Source of the DNA: Ustulina deusta
Taxonomy: Eukaryota; Ascomycota; Sordariomycetes; Xylariales; Xylariaceae
Assembly: GCA_023159155.1 (NCBI GenBank)
Contig: JAJNNX010000061.1
Location: 62,001-126,000 of the forward strand
Length of the DNA stretch: 64,000 bases
Direction of reading: 5' to 3'
A model generated the notes under the pieces. That model had not been told where the DNA came from. It did no database searches and worked only from the letters and a program-made list of their open reading frames with translations. The position numbers and the translations under genes were made by a program. Positions 61,843 through 64,000 of this stretch are shown here, one piece after another; within the stretch, counting starts at the first letter, position 1, and each line of letters opens with the position of its first letter.

Positions 61843-62475
61843 CCAAAGCATGTGCTTCGATATTACACACACTAGGTTTAAGTTCACTAGATGAATCATC
61901 CCAAGATGGAGAATCGGGTGAAACGAATACACAGACATATATATCGCGCGGTGTTTCGACGCCATGATTCCATCTCCATTGATCATCTGCATATCAACAG
62001 TCGTTAGCGCAACGGCTCTGGTATGCTGCTACACTATCTCGGGGGTGACAGAAACACAAGCAAGCAGATCTTATGAAACATTGCGTTATATCGTCTTCGT
62101 CTGTTTCAAACGTAAGCGAGCAACTGGTACCACCGGACGAAAATCCGGGACGAATAACGAGGGAGCACTGCTGCCACATACTGTAATATGCGAGGGACAT
62201 CCCTGATTACGACTCTCCAACCCCCTGGCACGAAACACCAAATATCATGTGTATAGCGCAGGTCATGCACCCATGAACCATTTATAGCGTGTACGTAGCG
62301 CATTCAAGCTGCTTGGTATGCTATGCTATACTATACTATAGAGCTGCTGGCATAACTGCCTTCTAGACTTGTTTCTAGACTTGTCTAACATCTGTAGTTT
62401 AGAAATAAAACTCGGCCAGTAGTAATATCAGGCTTGCCAACTTAGCCATACGATGAAACAGAAGATTAAAGCACG

Positions 62476-63738
62476 TTATCTAATGGCACGGACACCCCGC
62501 CCAACACTTCGTGTCTCGAAGACCTCGACGAGGCCCGCGCCCACGGCCTCCTGTAGTACCCAATCGAAAGTGAGCCCGTAGAACTGGCGCCACTTCCTCG
62601 TCTGCCCAGGTAGCACGCCAGCGAATTCGCCTCGGGCTTTCTTCGCTGCCGCATGTCTGGCTTCCTCGATCTTAGCGATGCCGCCGTCCCAACGCTCCCT
62701 TAGCACAGATTCGGGAGCCTCACGGAACTTGGACTTTCCCAGCAATGATACTAGATGATCTAGAGCTGTAGACACGAGTTTTAGAAACGCGCCTGCCCCC
62801 GGAGCAGCGAGTCTGTACTCTGTAGCAGGGGAGCTCGTTGGGGCCATGACAGACAACGAGCCTCCACCGCTCCCGCCGGCATTATGCAAAGCGCCCTGGC
62901 CACCCACTGTTCCTAGAGATCCTGCCGCCTGCCGCGATACGATCTCCAAGGATGTCAGGGTTATCTTATCCTCGGGGCGGGCATATGACCGCATGGTACC
63001 AGACATAGTCTGGTAGCTCACGACGCCACCGGAATGATGCGCGGTTAGGAAACCCGCGCCCATGAGCTCTTTGATGTCGGATGGGTTTAGCGCGCCCCTC
63101 CCTAGGACCTGGGAATCCGGATTCGATGCCAAGTATTTCAGTAGGTTCTCCCTCGCGTTCTCGCCGAGCCCCGTCGTTTCCCTGAGTGAGGTCTCGTAGT
63201 CCGAAGCCAGTACGATAAATTCGCCCACGGGACCCCGCCGCGGCACAACGATGCGGCGCAGGAATCCCCGCCGCGCGAGCTCAGCCACTTCCCTTTCTAC
63301 GGCGCTGGGCGACGACAGCAGCGCCTGCACATGCGCGATGCTAATGAGAGGTGGCAGGCTCCGGCGGTAATTGAGGACCTCCGAGATCCGAGTGGACGTC
63401 ATGCCCGCAGCAGTGTCGGGAACTGGGGCAAACATGCGCGTTTGTATGTATCGGATAGCCTGGGGCGTATCACGGAGGCTGAGGTCGGTCGCGAGGGCTG
63501 TGACGAGCCCGAAGTCGTCAAGCTTGTCATCCTCGAAGAAATCATCGTCGCCTCTGGTGTTTTTGTTTTTCGACGACGTTCTCGCACCGACTCCCGGTTT
63601 GCGACGGGGGAGCGAGGAGGTCCATGACGGAGAGGGCGATGCGGGGGGTGATCGCTTTGCGCTTGGTCGGCTCGACAACGTGGACGAGGATTTTTTCTTA
63701 ACCCGCCCCGAGCCCCCCAAAATCGACCTGAGGCTCAT
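62476..63738 (-). CDS. STK19-family protein (winged-helix)
   Basis: A single exon encoding 420 aa. The first ~70 residues are basic and Ser/Pro-rich and include a likely nuclear localisation stretch (RVKKKSSS). The conserved part starts at DDFGLVTALATDLSLRDTPQAIRYI and passes through EVLNYRRSLPPLISIAHVQALLSS, REVAELARRGFLRRIVVPRRG, a Gly-rich variable loop, and ends with WRQFYGLTFDWVLQEAVGAGLVEVFETRSVGRGVR (landmarks only). This order fits the Stk19 family. The human protein was first called a kinase, but recent work describes it as a DNA-binding winged-helix factor in transcription-coupled repair. I see no kinase motifs (no GxGxxG loop, HRD or DFG). A role in DNA repair here is inference. 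Confidence 0.82.
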   Translation of the reverse strand: MSLRSILGGSGRVKKKSSSTLSSRPSAKRSPPASPSPSWTSSLPRRKPGVGARTSSKNKNTRGDDDFFEDDKLDDFGLVTALATDLSLRDTPQAIRYIQTRMFAPVPDTAAGMTSTRISEVLNYRRSLPPLISIAHVQALLSSPSAVEREVAELARRGFLRRIVVPRRGPVGEFIVLASDYETSLRETTGLGENARENLLKYLASNPDSQVLGRGALNPSDIKELMGAGFLTAHHSGGVVSYQTMSGTMRSYARPEDKITLTSLEIVSRQAAGSLGTVGGQGALHNAGGSGGGSLSVMAPTSSPATEYRLAAPGAGAFLKLVSTALDHLVSLLGKSKFREAPESVLRERWDGGIAKIEEARHAAAKKARGEFAGVLPGQTRKWRQFYGLTFDWVLQEAVGAGLVEVFETRSVGRGVRAIR

Positions 63739-64000
63739 TTTCGGTCATGGGACGAGTTGTCATGGCTGAGCCGACGGCGTTGAGCCTCGACGTTTTGGGT
63801 GAGTCAGAGACAAAGGCTGATTAATTATTTCAGTTCTGGATTTGCCTATTTGCTGCCGGCCCCATAGCGGCAAGCACTGGACGGGGCGCGGTCTAGGTAG
63901 TTGAGCAACTACAGGGGGTACAGTAGTTCCTGTACACTACCTAACCTAGGTAGGCAACACCGGCCCCTCATCCTTATCCCTGCCGATCAAGTCTCTTCCA
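63739..64000. other. Window end, upstream of the STK19-family gene
   Basis: It holds the presumptive promoter of the STK19-family gene and an ACCTAGGTAGG motif near 63945-63955. No other gene is visible before the window ends. Confidence 0.5.

Larger units (their letters stand above)
56128..62475. other. Gene-poor region, 6.3 kb
   Basis: The left end is upstream DNA of kipA. The middle, 57730-58150, is full of TAGGTA/TACCTA motifs, and 61814-61842 is a long C then A run. Open frames up to 160 codons (59470-59952) have no motif and no coding bias that I can see. The right end is the 3' flank of the STK19-family gene. Confidence 0.5.

Overview
This window is nuclear DNA of a filamentous ascomycete, most probably a Sordariomycete. 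The reasons are short spliceosomal introns (about 46-230 bp, GTRAGT-like donors, CTAAC-like branch points), long intergenic stretches, and a full set of fungal housekeeping and regulatory genes, including a close homologue of Trichoderma XYR1 and a Fusarium-type CYP51B. I reconstructed the exons of fourteen protein genes by joining open frames at donor/acceptor pairs; in every one the exon lengths sum to a multiple of three. I recognised no tRNA, rRNA, CRISPR array or intact transposon.

Layout, left to right. 0.5-1.5 kb: a small single-pass membrane protein (-). 3.0-5.4 kb: the Myb splicing factor Cdc5/Cef1 (+). 5.6-8.2 kb: a six-exon major facilitator of the vacuolar basic amino acid (Vba1/Fnx1) type (-). 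8.8-10.6 kb: a divergent hexokinase-family protein with an 18-nt microexon (-). 11.9-13.9 kb: a GILT-like protein (+) and the scavenger decapping enzyme DcpS (-), whose coding ends overlap tail to tail by 29 bp. 16.6-19.6 kb: the (hemi)cellulase activator XYR1/XlnR (-). 19.6-29.6 kb: a 10-kb stretch with no convincing gene. 29.6-31.5 kb: a Mep/Amt ammonium transporter (-). 35.5-38.3 kb: a CRT10-domain protein (+). 39.8-40.0 kb: a possible 57-aa small protein (-). 40.8-41.9 kb: a DUF3074/START-like protein (-). 42.9-44.6 kb: sterol 14-alpha-demethylase CYP51B (-). 46.2-48.1 kb: a type II membrane glycosyltransferase resembling GT23 fucosyltransferases (-). 53.2-56.1 kb: the kinesin-7 KipA/Kip2 (-). 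62.5-63.7 kb: an STK19-family protein (-).

The genes do not form a pathway or a secondary-metabolite cluster. They are an ordinary chromosomal mixture of RNA metabolism (Cdc5, DcpS), nutrient uptake and sensing (XYR1, Mep, hexokinase-like, Vba-type transporter), sterol synthesis, cytoskeleton, and DNA-damage/nucleotide-pool genes (CRT10, STK19). The most notable observations are the overlapping GILT/DcpS tails, the hexokinase with altered sugar-site residues, the GILT-like protein without a CXXC, the ammonium transporter with Glu in place of the first pore histidine, the tiny internal exons, and a palindrome built on TACCTAGGTA that recurs in the intergenic DNA. I did not find a system that looks wholly undescribed.
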